DNA of 64,000 nucleotides from Castor canadensis (GCF_047511655.1 NC_133401.1:42737570-42801569); one strand, 5' to 3'. Shown: positions 23,645 to 35,797, counted from the first letter of the stretch. Translations and numbers: made by a program. Notes: generated by a model from the sequence alone, not told the origin.

Positions 23645-23770
23645 TTTTCTTTTTCTTGTTTTGAGACAGGGTCTCACCATGTATCCCAGGCTGGCCTCAA
23701 ATTTTCAATCCTTCTTCCTTAGCCTCCTGAGTGCTGGGATTGCAAGTGTGCATGACCACACCCAATTTGC
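23645..23770 (-). mobile_element. B1 SINE
   Basis: A T-rich antisense tail is followed by 'ttttgagacagggtctcacc', 'caggctggcctcaaattttc' and 'cctgagtgctgggattgcaa', a 7SL-derived B1 monomer in antisense. It ends near 'gaccacaccca'. Confidence 0.88.
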
Positions 23771-23784
23771 AAACCCCTTCTTGT

Positions 23785-24140
23785 CCTTTAGGTCTCAGTT
23801 CAAATGTGACTGCTCAGAGAGACCAATCCTGACCACCCAATCTAAAGTGCCCCCACTCCATCCCCTATTGCATCACCTTGTTTTACCATGTTTGTTCCCT
23901 CTAGAAAGTCAGTTCTGTGTCAGCCAAGGCCTTACTTGTAGGCTAGTCTGCATAGTCAGTGTGCATAGAAGTGCTGGTCCATGATGGGAGACCCATAACT
24001 ACTCAATGAGTATGTGGATTGGAAGCGAGGGATACAGGGAGATTTTATGGCAATGGCCTAGGGTAGAAACTTTTACATGTGCTTTATCAGTGCTCACAAC
24101 AGAGTAGGAGTTTGATAAGTATTTGATTGAATGAGCTCTG
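23785..24140 (+). repeat. L2 LINE 3' end
   Basis: 'taggtctcagttcaaatgtg', 'agagaccaatcctgaccacc' and the end 'gagtttgataagtatttgat' followed by 'tgaatgagc' match the L2 3' end in order. Confidence 0.75.
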
Positions 24141-24740
24141 GCAGGGAAGGTGGTGGTGGTACCACATCAGCATCTGGAAGAAGATCGGGAGCTCCTCAAA
24201 GGTAGCACCATGGTGCCCCGTCTTCTCTTTTCTGCCAGTCAGCGTCCCAAGTGCAAAGAGCAGGAAAGGTGCTATGGCTTCTTAAGGGAAGAAAAGAGGT
24301 ACCAAGATGGTGACCTGGCCCCTCTGCCACCTCATCTCAATTTGTCTGGTCCCATTGTTCAGAGACCTGAGAAAGGAGACATGACAGTCTGGACAAACCT
24401 CCCAGGATAGAAAACAGAGCCCCAGGAGTTCTAGCAGGTAAGAGAGATGGAGTTTGCATGGGGGTGTATGTAGGGTTGTGAGCATGTGAATGAATGAGTG
24501 CTGGGCACCCCAGGGCCAATGTGACGCATTCTCCAGTCCAGCAAGGCCCTTGGCTGACCAGGAGGCTAGGAGGAGTCTTAGAGAAAGGTGAGGGGCTGGA
24601 GCAGGTGATGTGTGGTGTGGAGGTGATGGTGACAGTAGGGGAGGAGACATCCAGACCTGTCTTTGTCTGGTCCTGGTCTTTATCATTCTCACAGCCCACT
24701 GGCTCTGGCCCTGCTGTGCACCTGCTCTTCCTGCTGCCAT
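24141..24740. other. Unique non-coding sequence
   Basis: No gene was recognised. The 175-codon frame at 24337-24864 minus has no domain and competes with a 152-codon frame in another phase. Confidence 0.5.
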
Positions 24741-24744
24741 GTGG

Positions 24745-25020
24745 GTGACTTAGTCCTCTTATGTCAGGTCCATCCGAGCATGGCCTCCTCTGTGAAGCCA
24801 CCTTTGACCTCTGAATGTTAGCGGCACTCTCCTCTGCTCTCATAGTTCTTGGGTCAGTCACCATCTGTGGGAGTGCTTATCTTGCTGACCCAAGTGACCT
24901 CCTGTGCAGTTCTGCCCCACTAGTCTGTCAGGGCAGGGCCCTTATCTTTCTTTTCTCTGTCTCCTTACTTACTGCCAGCCACGTGGCCTCTATTTTGTCA
25001 CTGATTATGGAGTGAGGAGG
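24745..25020 (+). repeat. L2 LINE fragment
   Basis: 'tgtgaagccacctttgacct' and 'tagtctgtcagggcagggcc' match the L2 3' region. Confidence 0.55.
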
Positions 25021-27055
25021 AACCAGAGAGCTGAAGGACTCTTACCTGGAAGATGAAGCTACTTGATTGTGTGGCCTCGGGGGCAGGACCTGGCTGTCTC
25101 TTGGGGTCACCTCCCATCTCTGGGGTGTTACAAGCAGGGGTGGCATGCTTTCCCACCCCTTTCCATTCCAGGAAGGGGGCTGAAGCTTTAGATTTTTCTA
25201 AGTCATTGTTAGAGTTTTCTCTGGACTCTGCAGACTGGGATCTAGAGTAGCTATGACACGGGGCAGCTGCCAGTGGTAATGTGTTAGGGCTCCAGGTGTT
25301 TGCCAGATGACAAGGGTGTGGTCCAAGGGTCCCAGCCCTGTTGGGTGCCATGCCCTGACCCAGCAGGCCCCACCTCATTGAGACTTGGGGCTGAGCACCT
25401 TTGTTAGACTACCGGGAGCCCTGGAAATTGGCAAGGAAAGGGCCCAACCCACGCTGGGTGTGAAAACACTTGTTCCGTGTCCTCTATAGCAAGTTGGGCA
25501 ACTTAGGCAGGGCCATGCCACGCCTTGGCCCCATACCTTCTGGAATCTCTACTCTCCTGTGCTTTGGTGTGTGTTCCTGAGGGATACAGCTACTCTGCTC
25601 TCCCCACAGAGATGGGGAGCCCTGGCAAATGGATGACCCCTTTAGTGCTATACCTTGAGTTCTGGGCTTGTGAGTGGTTCCCAGGACAGGAGGAGGAAGA
25701 GGTATCCCAAGATGGCAGGTTTTTGGGACAGAATGGTTTCCCTTTGGCTTACTGTCTCCACAAGCCACATAGCCTAGGCTCCAGAAACGACTGCCGTTCT
25801 CCATCCCTGGGATGCAGTTCTCCCACCTGTGGCTTCAGGAAAGTCCTTGCCCACTCACTGTGCTGTTCCCAGCTGGTTCTCCCTGGATACCTGTTAAATG
25901 GCTGATCCTCCACACTTAACACAGCCCTTGTCAACATTAATGGGGGCACCGCCCAGGGTTTCCACCTTGTGTTTTAACCTTTAGGCTGTTCTACTCCCCC
26001 TTTCCCATCCAGCCTGGCCTTCCTACCTACTGAGTATGCCTCTCTCTTCCCACCTTTGTAGTGCTTCTCCCTCTCAGCCTGCACACTGCAAACCCTTACT
26101 GAACATGGCTCCTCGCAGAGGAGGATTGTGTGATATGAACTTAAGGTGTGTGCTGTGGGTATTATTGTCATCCCTCCTGATGGCTGGGATGGTGTCGCTT
26201 TGGTGTGAGGGCACCAGTTGTGCTGCTCAGTGCAGGGCCAAACATGCAGTGGAAGGGTGGAATGGGTCCAGGCTTCCCCATGGGACAGGTTGCATATGGG
26301 AACAACACCTTAGTCACCTGACTCTCCCTCTGCTGCACCAGCTGCTGGGTGAGATAAGTGGGTTGGACCCACTGTCTTCCCTGGTCACTGGGATGTGGTG
26401 TGTGGTGGCTATAGAGGGGTGACATAGTCAGGAAATGGGGAGCCCTTCTAGAGGATGGAGTGGGAGGAGGTGGCACTCATCTCAAGGAGGAAGATGGCCA
26501 TGACCGGATCAGAAGCAATTGCCTTATCCAAAGGGGAATCTGAGGGACAAGGCATGTTTCTTGCTGCATCTGGTCATTACTATTAATCCAGACAAAATGT
26601 CCTTGTATGTGAGCAGCTTTGTTTTGGGGGCTGAGCTGGGCCGCACCCACCTGTAGCACCTCCTGAGTCCTGCTAGCTCCTTCACTCATTCAAAGTGCCT
26701 ACTGTGTGCTGGTCAGTCATTGTGCATGACAGAGAAAGGCCTGGCCCTCCTGGGTCATTGGGGGTGTGGGCATCATGCAGACTCAACCTGAGGGACAAGA
26801 GGACTCAGGGGGCAGCGGTATAATCTGTATATAGGCTGAATCCCTACATCATCTGAAGTGGTGACAGCAAAAGCCCTAGAGATCCCTCAGCTCCCTTGAG
26901 GCTGCCTGAACTTTTGGGTCCTTCAGGCATCGTATAATTCAGTGAGGCCAACTGTGCCAGGATGCAGGAGAGTCTCTGAGCACACAGCACAGGAGACACT
27001 ATTGCAGAGTTCTTCCCCAGCTACATTGTACTACTCACTGACCCTGATCCCCAGG
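25021..27055. other. Unique non-coding sequence
   Basis: No gene was recognised. A weak ancient-repeat signal ('ctactgtgtgctggtcagtc') lies at 26698-26800. Confidence 0.5.
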
Positions 27056-27059
27056 CCAA

Positions 27060-27285
27060 TGTAGCCCTTCCGGCCAAGCCCTGCCGTGGTGTCTGTCACG
27101 CTATCTTCATTATCTGAAATGTAAGTTTGTTCACTTGTTACTTGTTTCTTATCTGTTTTTTCCTGCTAGGATGGAAGACATTGTTTGGTCAATCAGTGTC
27201 GCATTTTCTGTGCCTGAACCAGCCCAGGGTAAGGATGGAATAGGTATTTGTTCGATAACTGAATAACTGAATAAAATGCAAATTA
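27060..27285 (+). repeat. L2 LINE 3' end
   Basis: 'cctgctaggatggaagacat' and 'gaataggtatttgttcgata' followed by 'actgaataactgaataaa' are the L2 end with its short tail repeats. Confidence 0.65.
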
Positions 27286-27314
27286 AATTTTTACAATAGT
27301 TTACATTAGGTGTT

Positions 27315-27425
27315 GTTAGCCTATGTTCCAGGGAGGGAAAATCTGGCTTAATGAGCTGAAGTGTCAGGCTGAGATTACCCAGCTGGTAGGTGCCAGTGCT
27401 GGGAGTGGGCCCCTGATGCATACCT
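27315..27425 (-). repeat. MIR SINE fragment
   Basis: 'gctgagattacccagctggt' and 'aggtgccagtgctgggagtg' match antisense MIR. Confidence 0.5.
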
Positions 27426-28308
27426 CGTCAGGTGGGTACAGGCGTCACCTGGCTGCATGCGTGTGGGTAGGTCCTGGCACGTGTAAAGTCTGTGTGGGAG
27501 CAGTAGTCATTTTATTGCATGTGGCATGTTGAGATGGAAAGGCTTTGCAGGAATTTTGCTTTATAGGCACATAAAGGCCTTTATTACCTATAATGGGGAC
27601 ATGGGTCCAAAGAGGATTCAATTCTGCCTTCTATCAAGGGATTTGTTGGAGGCCCCTGTGGAGGTGGGAGCTCCTAGCCCTGCTCTGAGGAGGCTGGACC
27701 CCAACGAGGAGGAAGAGCTGGTACATGTAGGGTCTAGAGCAGCTTGGGATAGGGTGGGATGGGGTAGCAGCATCACTGGGGTGAAATGCAGGTATTAGTG
27801 GCCTCAGGGGGAAATGTGATGTTATGTAGCTCATTAAACCCTACAGAAGCTGGGAGGAGAGCTGCTTCCAATTATTAGGATGAAAATGAATGGAATAAAC
27901 TTCTAGCCAGGCTGCCTGCTGGTGGAGCAGGAAGGTCTTTTCCTACATGCCCAGGATTGGCCAGGAAGTGTTTGCGGCAGTCAGACCGCAAGGATGGGAA
28001 GAAGGCCTAACTGTCTGCAGATGAATGGGTAGGGGCTGGGGGAGGGGTCCTTGCTGATCATCATGCTTTTCCTTCCGGAAGCTACTTACTAGCCTTGGTT
28101 TGCAGAGACTGGAGATAGGAGGAAGGCCCCTCTTGTATCCCGGTCAGCCTCCAGGGCTGATGGAGACATTGGATTTGGCTTCCTGCAGAGGTAGCTATGG
28201 AGCCTTGGGCTGCCAATGAGCTTCAGACCTGGAGCAAAGAGCACTTGCCTAAAAACTTGTCCTCAGGTGACCTGGTGAAATGTAGGAGCCACAACTATGA
28301 AGAAGTTT
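27426..28308. other. Unique non-coding sequence
   Basis: No gene or repeat was recognised. Confidence 0.5.
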
Positions 28309-28311
28309 GAC

Positions 28312-28618
28312 TTTTTTTCTTTTTGCAGTACTGGAACTTGAACTCAGGGCCTCATACTTGCTAGGCAGGTGCTTGACCATTTGAACCATGCCCCAAATGC
28401 TTTAACTATATTTCAGATAGGGTCTCCAGGCTGACCTTGGACTGTGATTTTCTTATGCCTCCGGCATAGTAGGTATCACAGGTGCACATACCATTACCCA
28501 GGGGCTCATTGGTTGCATCTCACTAGCTTTTGCCTGGGCTAGCCTAGGACCTCAATCCTCCTACCCCATCTCTGCCTCCTGAATAGCTGAGATCACAGAC
28601 ATGTATCACCGCCTTTCA
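28312..28618 (-). mobile_element. ID/B4-type composite SINE
   Basis: Antisense tRNA-derived head ('ggaacttgaactcagggcct', 'gctaggcaggtgcttgacca') is followed by an antisense B1-like body ('cctcctgaatagctgagatc', 'acagacatgtatcaccgcc'). About 300 bp, longer than a simple dimer, so it may be two fused SINEs. Confidence 0.8.
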
Positions 28619-29000
28619 TTTTTGTCGTGGGTCTTGAGGACAGGTGTGGGGTACCTTGGCTAGGTGGATGGTAGGTAATGATTACTCCAACCACCTGCAG
28701 CTGCTACTCCTGAGAAAGGTGATGATGGAGAGCTGGCGTTCTGAGGCCTGGCCCCCTGTATGGATTGGAGCCTTTACTTGAGCTGCTCTGGTTCACATCT
28801 GCCCCCTTCCAAGCCCAGATGTGCATGGCAGGTCTCTCAGGTTGAACTCATTTATTCCCATGCTATCTGAGCACTGTCTGCCACCAGCTAGTCAGTGTGC
28901 ATTCATGGGGGTGGACCATTGGCCAGGTAGGCAGTCTATTCTCAGGTGATCTCTTCTGGCCGCCCCTCAGATCAGGGTAGTAAATACTCAGTACGTGTTA
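28619..29000. other. Unique non-coding sequence
   Basis: No gene was recognised. Confidence 0.5.
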
Positions 29001-29004
29001 ATTA

Positions 29005-29165
29005 TTAGTCACAGCCAGAAGACTGATACTACATCATGTCCATCTTATTGAAAAACTGGGGCTCAGGATGGGACATGACTTGCCCAAAGCCACACAACCT
29101 GGCCTTCCCCCACCTTGCAGTGATTCATTTCAGAGCCAGGGTTCCGAGGTGCTACATTCTGCTGC
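29005..29165 (-). repeat. MIR SINE
   Basis: 'tcttattgaaaaactggggc', 'catgacttgcccaaagccac' and 'tttcagagccagggttccga' are antisense MIR in order. Confidence 0.8.
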
Positions 29166-31010
29166 CTCCTTGGGTGAGCAAAGAAATTTGTCTTTTAGAG
29201 CTCTCTAGCCTTCTTCCATAGTATTTCTGGACTTCTCACGTCATCCTTTGGAGGTAAGGAAGATCAAATTTACTTAGCTTCACCTGGTCAGTGAGGATCA
29301 TAAACTGCTGAGTGGCTTATGGGCTCACACGTGCACGCATTGAGCATGCATCTATGGAACATAGCGCCAGGACGATGGGTGTGTTTTGGTTGCCAGTGGT
29401 TTATCACAGGGGCTCTTCCCTTGTTCTCAGGGAGTTGGTTTCCCAGTGCTTGAAACCCAAGAAGACCTTAGTGGTTCTCTGGGCTCATGGCTGCTTTGGC
29501 AGAACTCTCTTTCCTGGGGAGCTGTCCTCACTGATGGACCACCCAGGGTGTTGGATGGCAGGGTCTCCATCCTCAAGCAGCCCTAGATGCAGAGGACAGT
29601 TGATGCTCAGGGCTCAGTCATCCAACCCATACTGTTGTTTTGGATTGTTGTGTTATATTTATTTCCACTAATCTCCTTTGACTGCTCATACAATGCACAA
29701 ATCTAATAAAATGCATTTGAAGCCAGGGCAAATGAGGAATATTTTGGGAAAAAGTATAAAAGGAAAAAGATCTTGGGTCACCTAGTTAAATCTGAGTTGC
29801 TCTCTCCACCCTGAGGTTCTGCCTTTGAAAGCTCCATTCTTTCTCATGGGCTCTGTAAAAGACAGGAGAGACTTGACGTTAAGAAATGCTGATGCCCTGC
29901 TTTTGGTATGGGTTGCACACAGGCTGGTTGATAGCAGGATTCTTCCCGGCAGGGATGCTGGCACTGGGGCTCTTCCATCTAAGGATCCCTGAGGAAAAGG
30001 GGCCGATTCCATCACTGACGTGCCAGGACCCTGGATGCCGGGGCAGGGGAATGCTACAATCTAAACATTTACATTCTGAAAAATGGGAAATCATCTGCTT
30101 CCATATAAATTAGGCAGAGCCTGACGGGTTTATTACGTCCTGGAATGCTTTCATGAGGCTTTCAGAAGGTCCATGGTGCAGGCCCAGGTCTCCAGCTGCG
30201 ATGGCTTGTGGCATGTTCCCGGGGGACCCCCATGGAAGACACACAGACAGGGCGGGCTGACTTCTGATATTCCCATGGGCCCAAAGGGATTGGCGTTTGC
30301 AATGGGGGAACAAACACAAAGCGCACCCTGGAGTCATGGGGCACCCACGGACGCCAGCATCTTGACACTCATGGGAAGGGGTGGATCAGGGACAGAGGTG
30401 GGAGGAGCCAGACGCTAAGGACCAATCAGAGGCTGCAGATGGATGGAAGGCGGAACAGGAGACAGGCGCTTGGGATTTCACAGATGTGGGATATGTCTCT
30501 CATTGAACAGAAAGAGGGCCAACAGGAAAAGAAATATCCAGAAGGGACTTATTTTCTCTGTGGGGGATGTTTTCAGACAAGGCTTGTCGTGTAACCCCGG
30601 GACAGGACTGGGTGTGAACTCAGTCTGTGGTGGTGACTGGTTTAGCTATGGCTAGCACTGGGCAGAGCCATCCTTCCAGTGAGATCCCTGGGGTGGGCTG
30701 GCTAAGCCTCCTGCTCTAGAGTTTATGAGATCCCAGAAAGTAGGTGGTCAAAACACACAAACATAAGCATATATACATAACTGTAGTAAGTCGTGAACGA
30801 ACTTATTTTTTCTCCCTTTATTATCTACACTCACCTGTTCAGGTAGATGAGGATACATGTGGAACAGATGAAAATAACGGATTTTGGAGGAATTTGATCT
30901 GATGTTAGTGATCTGCGACCTGTGATATCAGCTTTTTCTCGTTTGGAGGGAAAAAAAACCCAAAAAAACAAAAACCTGCACCAGAGGTGCTATTTTGGAG
31001 GATTTTCTTC
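29166..31010. other. Unique non-coding sequence, part possibly conserved
   Basis: No gene was recognised. The part 30060-30200 ('ccatataaattaggcagagc', 'gggtttattacgtcctggaa') is repeat-free and could be conserved. Overlapping frames on both strands at 29782-30418 are accidental. An A-rich low-complexity patch lies at 30950-30975. Confidence 0.45.
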
Positions 31011-31013
31011 AGA

Positions 31014-31201
31014 ACAGTGGTTTTAATCTAGTCTGTATTAGAATCACTTGCTAGGCTTGTTAAAACAGATTGCTAGTCCCAACCCACCTGTGGAGTTTCT
31101 GATTCATTAGGTCTGGGGTGACTCCTGAAAATTTGCATTTCACATAAATTCACACTGACTTTGCTGCTGTTGGCTCAGGACTCACAGTTTGAAGATCATT
31201 G
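31014..31201 (+). mobile_element. MER5A hAT-Charlie DNA transposon
   Basis: Nearly full length: 'cagtggttttaatctagtct', 'attagaatcacttgctaggc', 'ttgttaaaacagattgctag', 'gagtttctgattcattaggt', 'aaatttgcatttcacataaa' and the end 'acagtttgaagatcattg' match the MER5A order and its 8-9 bp inverted ends. It encodes nothing. Confidence 0.9.
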
Positions 31202-31945
31202 ATAGAATGGTCCTGGTGGGTCCATTTTCTTGGGTCTGAAAACTTATTCATGTCCTTTAACAGAGTGGAAGAAGATTCCTGGCCATCTATGGAACCACTT
31301 CCTTGTTTTCAGAAAGAAGCCAGAGTCTTCTATAATATATGCAGGGCCAGCTTGCTGTCACACAGAGTGGTGACTGGCCTTGTGGCTTCACATATTCATC
31401 TATCAGGCATGCACCAGCATCCATTCCATGCCCTGCCCTAGCGTGACGTGTCTTCAGTATCAAGAAAGATTCTTAGGCACAATGCTTCCAGCACAATTTT
31501 ATCTAACAGATGGTGGGACCACTTTCTGCTGCCCACTGGGCTTCTCAGTGCTTGGGGTTTGGGGAAGGAGACAGGGGAAGGGGGTCACTGGCCCAGGCCC
31601 CTGCTCCACTCCAGTGCCCAGGAGCAGCTCTGAACCCGTTTGGGAAGCCAGGTAATTCCCTTAGAGGCTGTGAGTCACAGCGGACTCCCTATGCTGAATG
31701 TCTTGGTAAGTGGACCACAGCTTTGCCCACCAGGGACAAGTCCTGCTGTGTCCTGATTGCTAAGTGTGGCTATACACCATGTGTTCTAGTGTCTGTTTAG
31801 CAGCTCGTGGCCACCATTTTCACTGAAGAGTAAACACAAAGCTTTATAAAGCTTGGCTCATTCCTCTTCCTTGCAAATAGACCAACCCCAGGGCTTGGAT
31901 GAGGAAAAGGAGGGGGCGTAGACCTAAGGTGTAGCTGAAGGGATG
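31202..31945. other. Unique non-coding sequence
   Basis: No gene was recognised. The overlapping plus frames 31380-31800 are unsupported. Confidence 0.5.
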
Positions 31946-31949
31946 ACGG

Positions 31950-32050
31950 AAGCTGAGTCACACCTGGGTTCCTGCTGTGTGGTTTCTTGCATGTCCCTTC
32001 TCTCTGGTCTCAGTTTCTTCCTCTGTGAAATGAGGTTTGACAGTGTTTGT
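31950..32050 (+). repeat. MIR SINE fragment
   Basis: 'gtctcagtttcttcctctgt' followed by 'gaaatgaggtttgacagtg' is the MIR core. Confidence 0.7.
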
Positions 32051-32264
32051 TTTTCTCCTCTCACAATGGAGAGGTTCCAATAGGATAAGGTCCTTGATTT
32101 TGCCCTAAATACATATAAATCATTGAAGGTATTCTGGATGAGGGGCAGAACATGTTAAAACTGTGCTGAGGAGAGAGGGTGGCCCACTGAGGTTGGGGAT
32201 AGGGAGGTGGAGCCTCATGGGGGAGAGGGAAGGGACAAGGCCAGCTCTGAAGTACACCGTGGAT

Positions 32265-32405
32265 TTGAGAGACAGGCTGAGCACATAGAGTCAAATCCTC
32301 ACTCTGCAAACTCACCAGCCCTTGGGAGGAGGCCATGCCTCTTAACCTCATTGAGCATCAGCCTCACCTGAAAAAAGAAGACAACTAGTTGCACCTGGCC
32401 CACTG
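32265..32405 (+). repeat. MIR SINE fragment
   Basis: 'agagtcaaatcctcactctg' and 'gcctcttaacctcattgagc' followed by 'atcagcctcacctg' match MIR. Confidence 0.6.
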
Positions 32406-32695
32406 GGTAACACATGTCTGCCAGTACTTACTCTAAGCCCGGTATTAAGAGTTAGTAAATGGTGATGATGACAGGGCTTACTGAGGAAGATCCAGGTGTC
32501 AGTCACAGAAGGCAGGACATTTGGATAAGGACCTGAATTTCCCACACTCCTGATCATGCCATGTTTCTTACTCAAAACTGGATGGATCTATGGTTCTGGG
32601 GTAGAGGCAAAAAAAAAAAAAAAAAAAAATCCAAGAGATGTTCAACAGGCTGAGACTGTGAGGAGAGAAGTTTATTTTTCTAGTGCCTAGGTAGT
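32406..32695. other. Unique sequence with an isolated A-run
   Basis: A run of about 20 A lies at 32610-32630. No SINE or retrocopy was found upstream of it, so its origin is unexplained. Confidence 0.5.
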
Positions 32696-32699
32696 TTTT

Positions 32700-32905
32700 A
32701 GTTTAATTTAAATTTTTGTCAAAGGAATATGTATTCATAGCCAAACAATAATCATCTTACAATAAAACACTGCAGCCATGCACACCCTGTGCCTTTCTCG
32801 AGTTCCTATTTTCTGGAGGTAACAGTATTCCTTCTAGCTGTATCCTTTACAATGTTGCTAATGTGCACACATCATCATTTTCTTGATTTTTCTGTTTTAG
32901 CTTTT
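32700..32905 (-). repeat. Probable ancient L1 3' UTR fragment
   Basis: 'aaaggaatatgtattcatag', 'ctggaggtaacagtattcct' and 'tctagctgtatcctttacaa' resemble antisense L1M 3' UTR. The match is weak. Confidence 0.4.
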
Positions 32906-33174
32906 AATTTATTGACTAACACTTAATGGAAGGTAGGGAGGGAGTTTTCCTATACCAATCTGTTCTGATCAAATAGCCATGTACACGATTTTCCATGCTT
33001 CCCAAAGCATGGCAGGTCCCAGACATAACTGCAGAAACCCCCAGCAGATCACAAACACACCAAAAGCCTTCCCCTTATAGGCTTTTTGTTTTCTTTGGAG
33101 TTAGGCACATAGTACCTAAGTTGCCTTTTGATTTTCTTAGTTGTTTTTGGTGTGTACGCTCATGACGTTCTTTA

Positions 33175-34908
33175 AAAAGTTTTAAATTAGTATAATAGTT
33201 ATACATGTTTATGGGGTATAGTATTATAATTTGGAATATATATACAAAGTGGAGTGAGCAAATCAGGATAATTAGCATTCCTCTCCTCAGATTTCATTTC
33301 TAAGTGTTATGAGCCTTCAAACTCTCCTCCTCTACTTAGTTTGATATCTGTAAATGTCGTAAATTATAGCAGCCCTACTGTGCCATGCAGACATTAGAAC
33401 TATCTCTTCTCTGTTTTGATCCGTCCTCTTACTGGCTTTCTTTTCTCCTTCCTCATCTCTAATGGCTTCTTTTGTACTCTATTTCCATGTCATCTACTTT
33501 TTTGCTTCCACAAATAAGTGAGAACATGAGATATTTGTATTTCTGTACCTGACCTATTTCATTTAGTATAGGGTCCTCCAGTGTCATTTGTGTTGCTACA
33601 AATGACAGAATCTCGTTTGTTTTTCTGGCTGAGCAATTCCACTGTGTGTGTGTGTATCTATCTATCTATCTCATTTTAAAAATCCATTCATCCACTGATA
33701 AACAACTTCGTTGATTTCCATCTCTTAGCTATCATGAATAGGGCTGCAGCAAACATGGGTGTTCAGGTATATTATTGCATCACATCCCCGATGCATGTAG
33801 ATCCCATAGTCAGATTACTGGATCCTTTGGTAATTTTATTTTCAGTTTTTTTTGAGTACCCTGTTTTCTGTAATGACTATACTAATGTGCGTTTCTGATT
33901 ACAGTGTGTGAGAGTCCCTCACTCTATGTATCCTCACCACCATTTATTAATGTCTTTTTGATGATGGCCATTTTAACTAGAATGAGATGATGCTTCACTG
34001 TGGTTGTAACGTACATTTCCCTGATGATTAGTGGTTTTTTAAAAATATACTCATTGGTAAACTATACTTCTTTTGAGAAATGTCTATTCAGATCATTTGT
34101 CCCTTTTTAAATAGTTTTTTTTTTCTGATTGCTTTAGTTCCTTATATATTCTGGATGTAACCCCTTGACAGATTAGCACTTTGCAAAAATTTTCTCCTAG
34201 TCTGTGGTTGTTTCTTCACCCTGTTGATTGCTTCCTTCACTGTATGAAAGCTTCTTAGTTTGCTGTAACCTTAGTTTTGCTTTTGTTGCCTGGACTTTTA
34301 GGATCTTATTAAGAAAAATCTTTGCCTATCCCAATGACTTGAAGTGTTTCTCTTAGGTTTTCTACTAGTAGTTCCATAGTTTGGGTTTTACATGTCCTTC
34401 ATGGATTTTGAGTTAATTTTTGTCAGGTGAGAGGGAGGGGTCTGGTGTCATTCTTTGTGTGGATGTCCAGTTTCCTTGGCAACATTTTTATTTATTTATT
34501 TTTTATTATACATATGTGCATACAATGCTTGGGTCATTTCTCCCCCCTACCCCCACCCCCTCCCTTACCACCCACTCCACCCCCTCCCTCTCCCCCCCCC
34601 ACCCCCTCAATACCCAGCAGAAACTATTTTGCCCTTATCTCTGGTCTTTTGGGCCAGGCTAACCTCACTCAGAATGATGTTCTCCAATTCCATCCATTTA
34701 CCAGCGAATGATAACATTTCGTTCTTCTTCATGGCTGCATAAAATTCCATTGTGTATAGATACCACATTTTCTTAATCCATTCATCAATAGTGGGGCATC
34801 GTGGCTGCTTCCATAACTTGGCTATTGTGAGTAGTCCTTGGCAACATTTTTGAAGACACTGTTCTTTCTCCAGTGTACCTTGTTGGTGTCTTATTTGCTC
34901 AGTTTTCT
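33175..34908 (-). mobile_element. Ancient L1 LINE (L1MA-like), interrupted by a young L1
   Basis: From the antisense 3' end ('tacatgtttatggggtatag', 'gtgagcaaatcaggataatt') it runs through antisense 3' UTR and ORF2 ('atccattcatccactgataa', 'tgaatagggctgcagcaaac', 'ccttatatattctggatgta', 'gagttaatttttgtcaggtg'). It resumes after the nested insertion at 34852 ('gaagacactgttctttctcc'). ORF2 is full of stops and indels. It holds a (TG)n(TATC)n microsatellite at 33643-33672. Confidence 0.88.
34473..34851 (-). mobile_element. Young L1 LINE with internal deletion, 17-bp TSD
   Basis: The TSD 'tccttggcaacattttt' lies at 34473-34489 and 34835-34851, so the insert is 34490-34834. It has the same 3' end as the elements at 9476 and 42009 (C-rich antisense tract 34540-34612). 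Compared with the copy at 42009 it lacks the segment equivalent to about 42161-42540, joining 'gcccttatct' directly to 'ctggtcttttgggcc'. It sits inside the ancient L1 at 33175-34908. Confidence 0.93.
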
Positions 34909-35558
34909 GTTACTTACTTGTCTCCCAATTCTGAGTTGGCTGGAGTTAACTCTAGGAAGAAACTGCTCACCTAAGCCCTTCCTCATCACCACTCAGAATC
35001 CAGTTGGCCATCTTTCCCCGAGTCCTCTGCCTTTCTCTTTCTCCGTGTGCTTCCTCACTTTGAGGATCTTGCACTCCTGTGTCTTCCAAAGCAATGAGAC
35101 AAGAGCAACAACATTTCCGAGCTCTTCCTTGTCTGAAAATGTCTTTTTCTTTTATGCTTGGTAATATTAATAGTTTGGCTGAGTATTCAATTCTGGATTG
35201 AAATTGCTTTCCATTAGCAACCAGTCTTCCTCCCATGTCACTGTTGAAAAGTCAGGTGCCATTCTGTATTCCAGTGCTTGGAGCGTGACCATTTCTGTAT
35301 CATTCTTCCTTTTCTTCCACATTTCCATCCCTCAGTGCGAGGTTTTTAAAATTCATTGCTTTGGGTACTGGACGTAGATACTTGCAAATCTGAAACTGTC
35401 CATTTTAGGGATTTTTCTTATTTATTTGGTAAAACTTGCCCCCCTCCATCTACTTTCACTAGAATCTTTTTTCTTTAATATTGAATCTCTTGAACTTTTT
35501 CTCGAATTATCCTTTTCTATTAATTTTCAACTCTTTGTCATTTTGCTTCATATATCAA
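34909..35558. other. AT-rich non-coding sequence, possibly decayed repeat
   Basis: No gene was recognised. 'ggctgagtattcaattctgg' near 35178-35197 resembles decayed L1 ORF1 or inter-ORF sequence, but this is too weak to call. The 108-codon plus frame at 34838-35164 begins at the L1 TSD and is accidental. Confidence 0.4.
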
Positions 35559-35596
35559 CAGTTCTCAAGTCGTTTAGTCCCCTCAGGACTTCTTCA

Positions 35597-35797
35597 TACT
35601 TTTTTTTATGGGCTCAAACCTAGGGTCTTGTACATGTTAGGCAAGCACCCTACCACTGAGCTACATCTCCAGCCCCTGTTTTTTTGAGACAGGTCTCTCT
35701 AGATAGCACAGGCTGGCCTCAAATTTTCAATTCTCCTGCTTTTGCCTCAATCCTCCTGAGTGCTGGGATTACAAGTGTGTGTCACCACACCCAGCAA
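35597..35797 (-). mobile_element. B4-type (ID head + B1) SINE inside the hAT element
   Basis: Antisense T-run, then 'gctcaaacctagggtcttgt', 'gttaggcaagcaccctacca', then the B1 part 'ttttttgagacaggtctctc', 'caggctggcctcaaattttc' and 'gagtgctgggattacaagtg'. Flanks 'acttcttcatac' and 'atttcttttatac' look like a decayed TSD. Confidence 0.88.

Noticed and set aside
24337..24864. 175-codon minus frame as a gene
   Set aside because: It competes with a frame in another phase (24282-24740), matches nothing I know, and overlaps an L2 fragment.
34540..34612. C-rich tract as an independent regulatory or quadruplex element
   Set aside because: It is the antisense polypurine tract of the L1 3' UTR, found again at 9579-9650 and 42062-42119.
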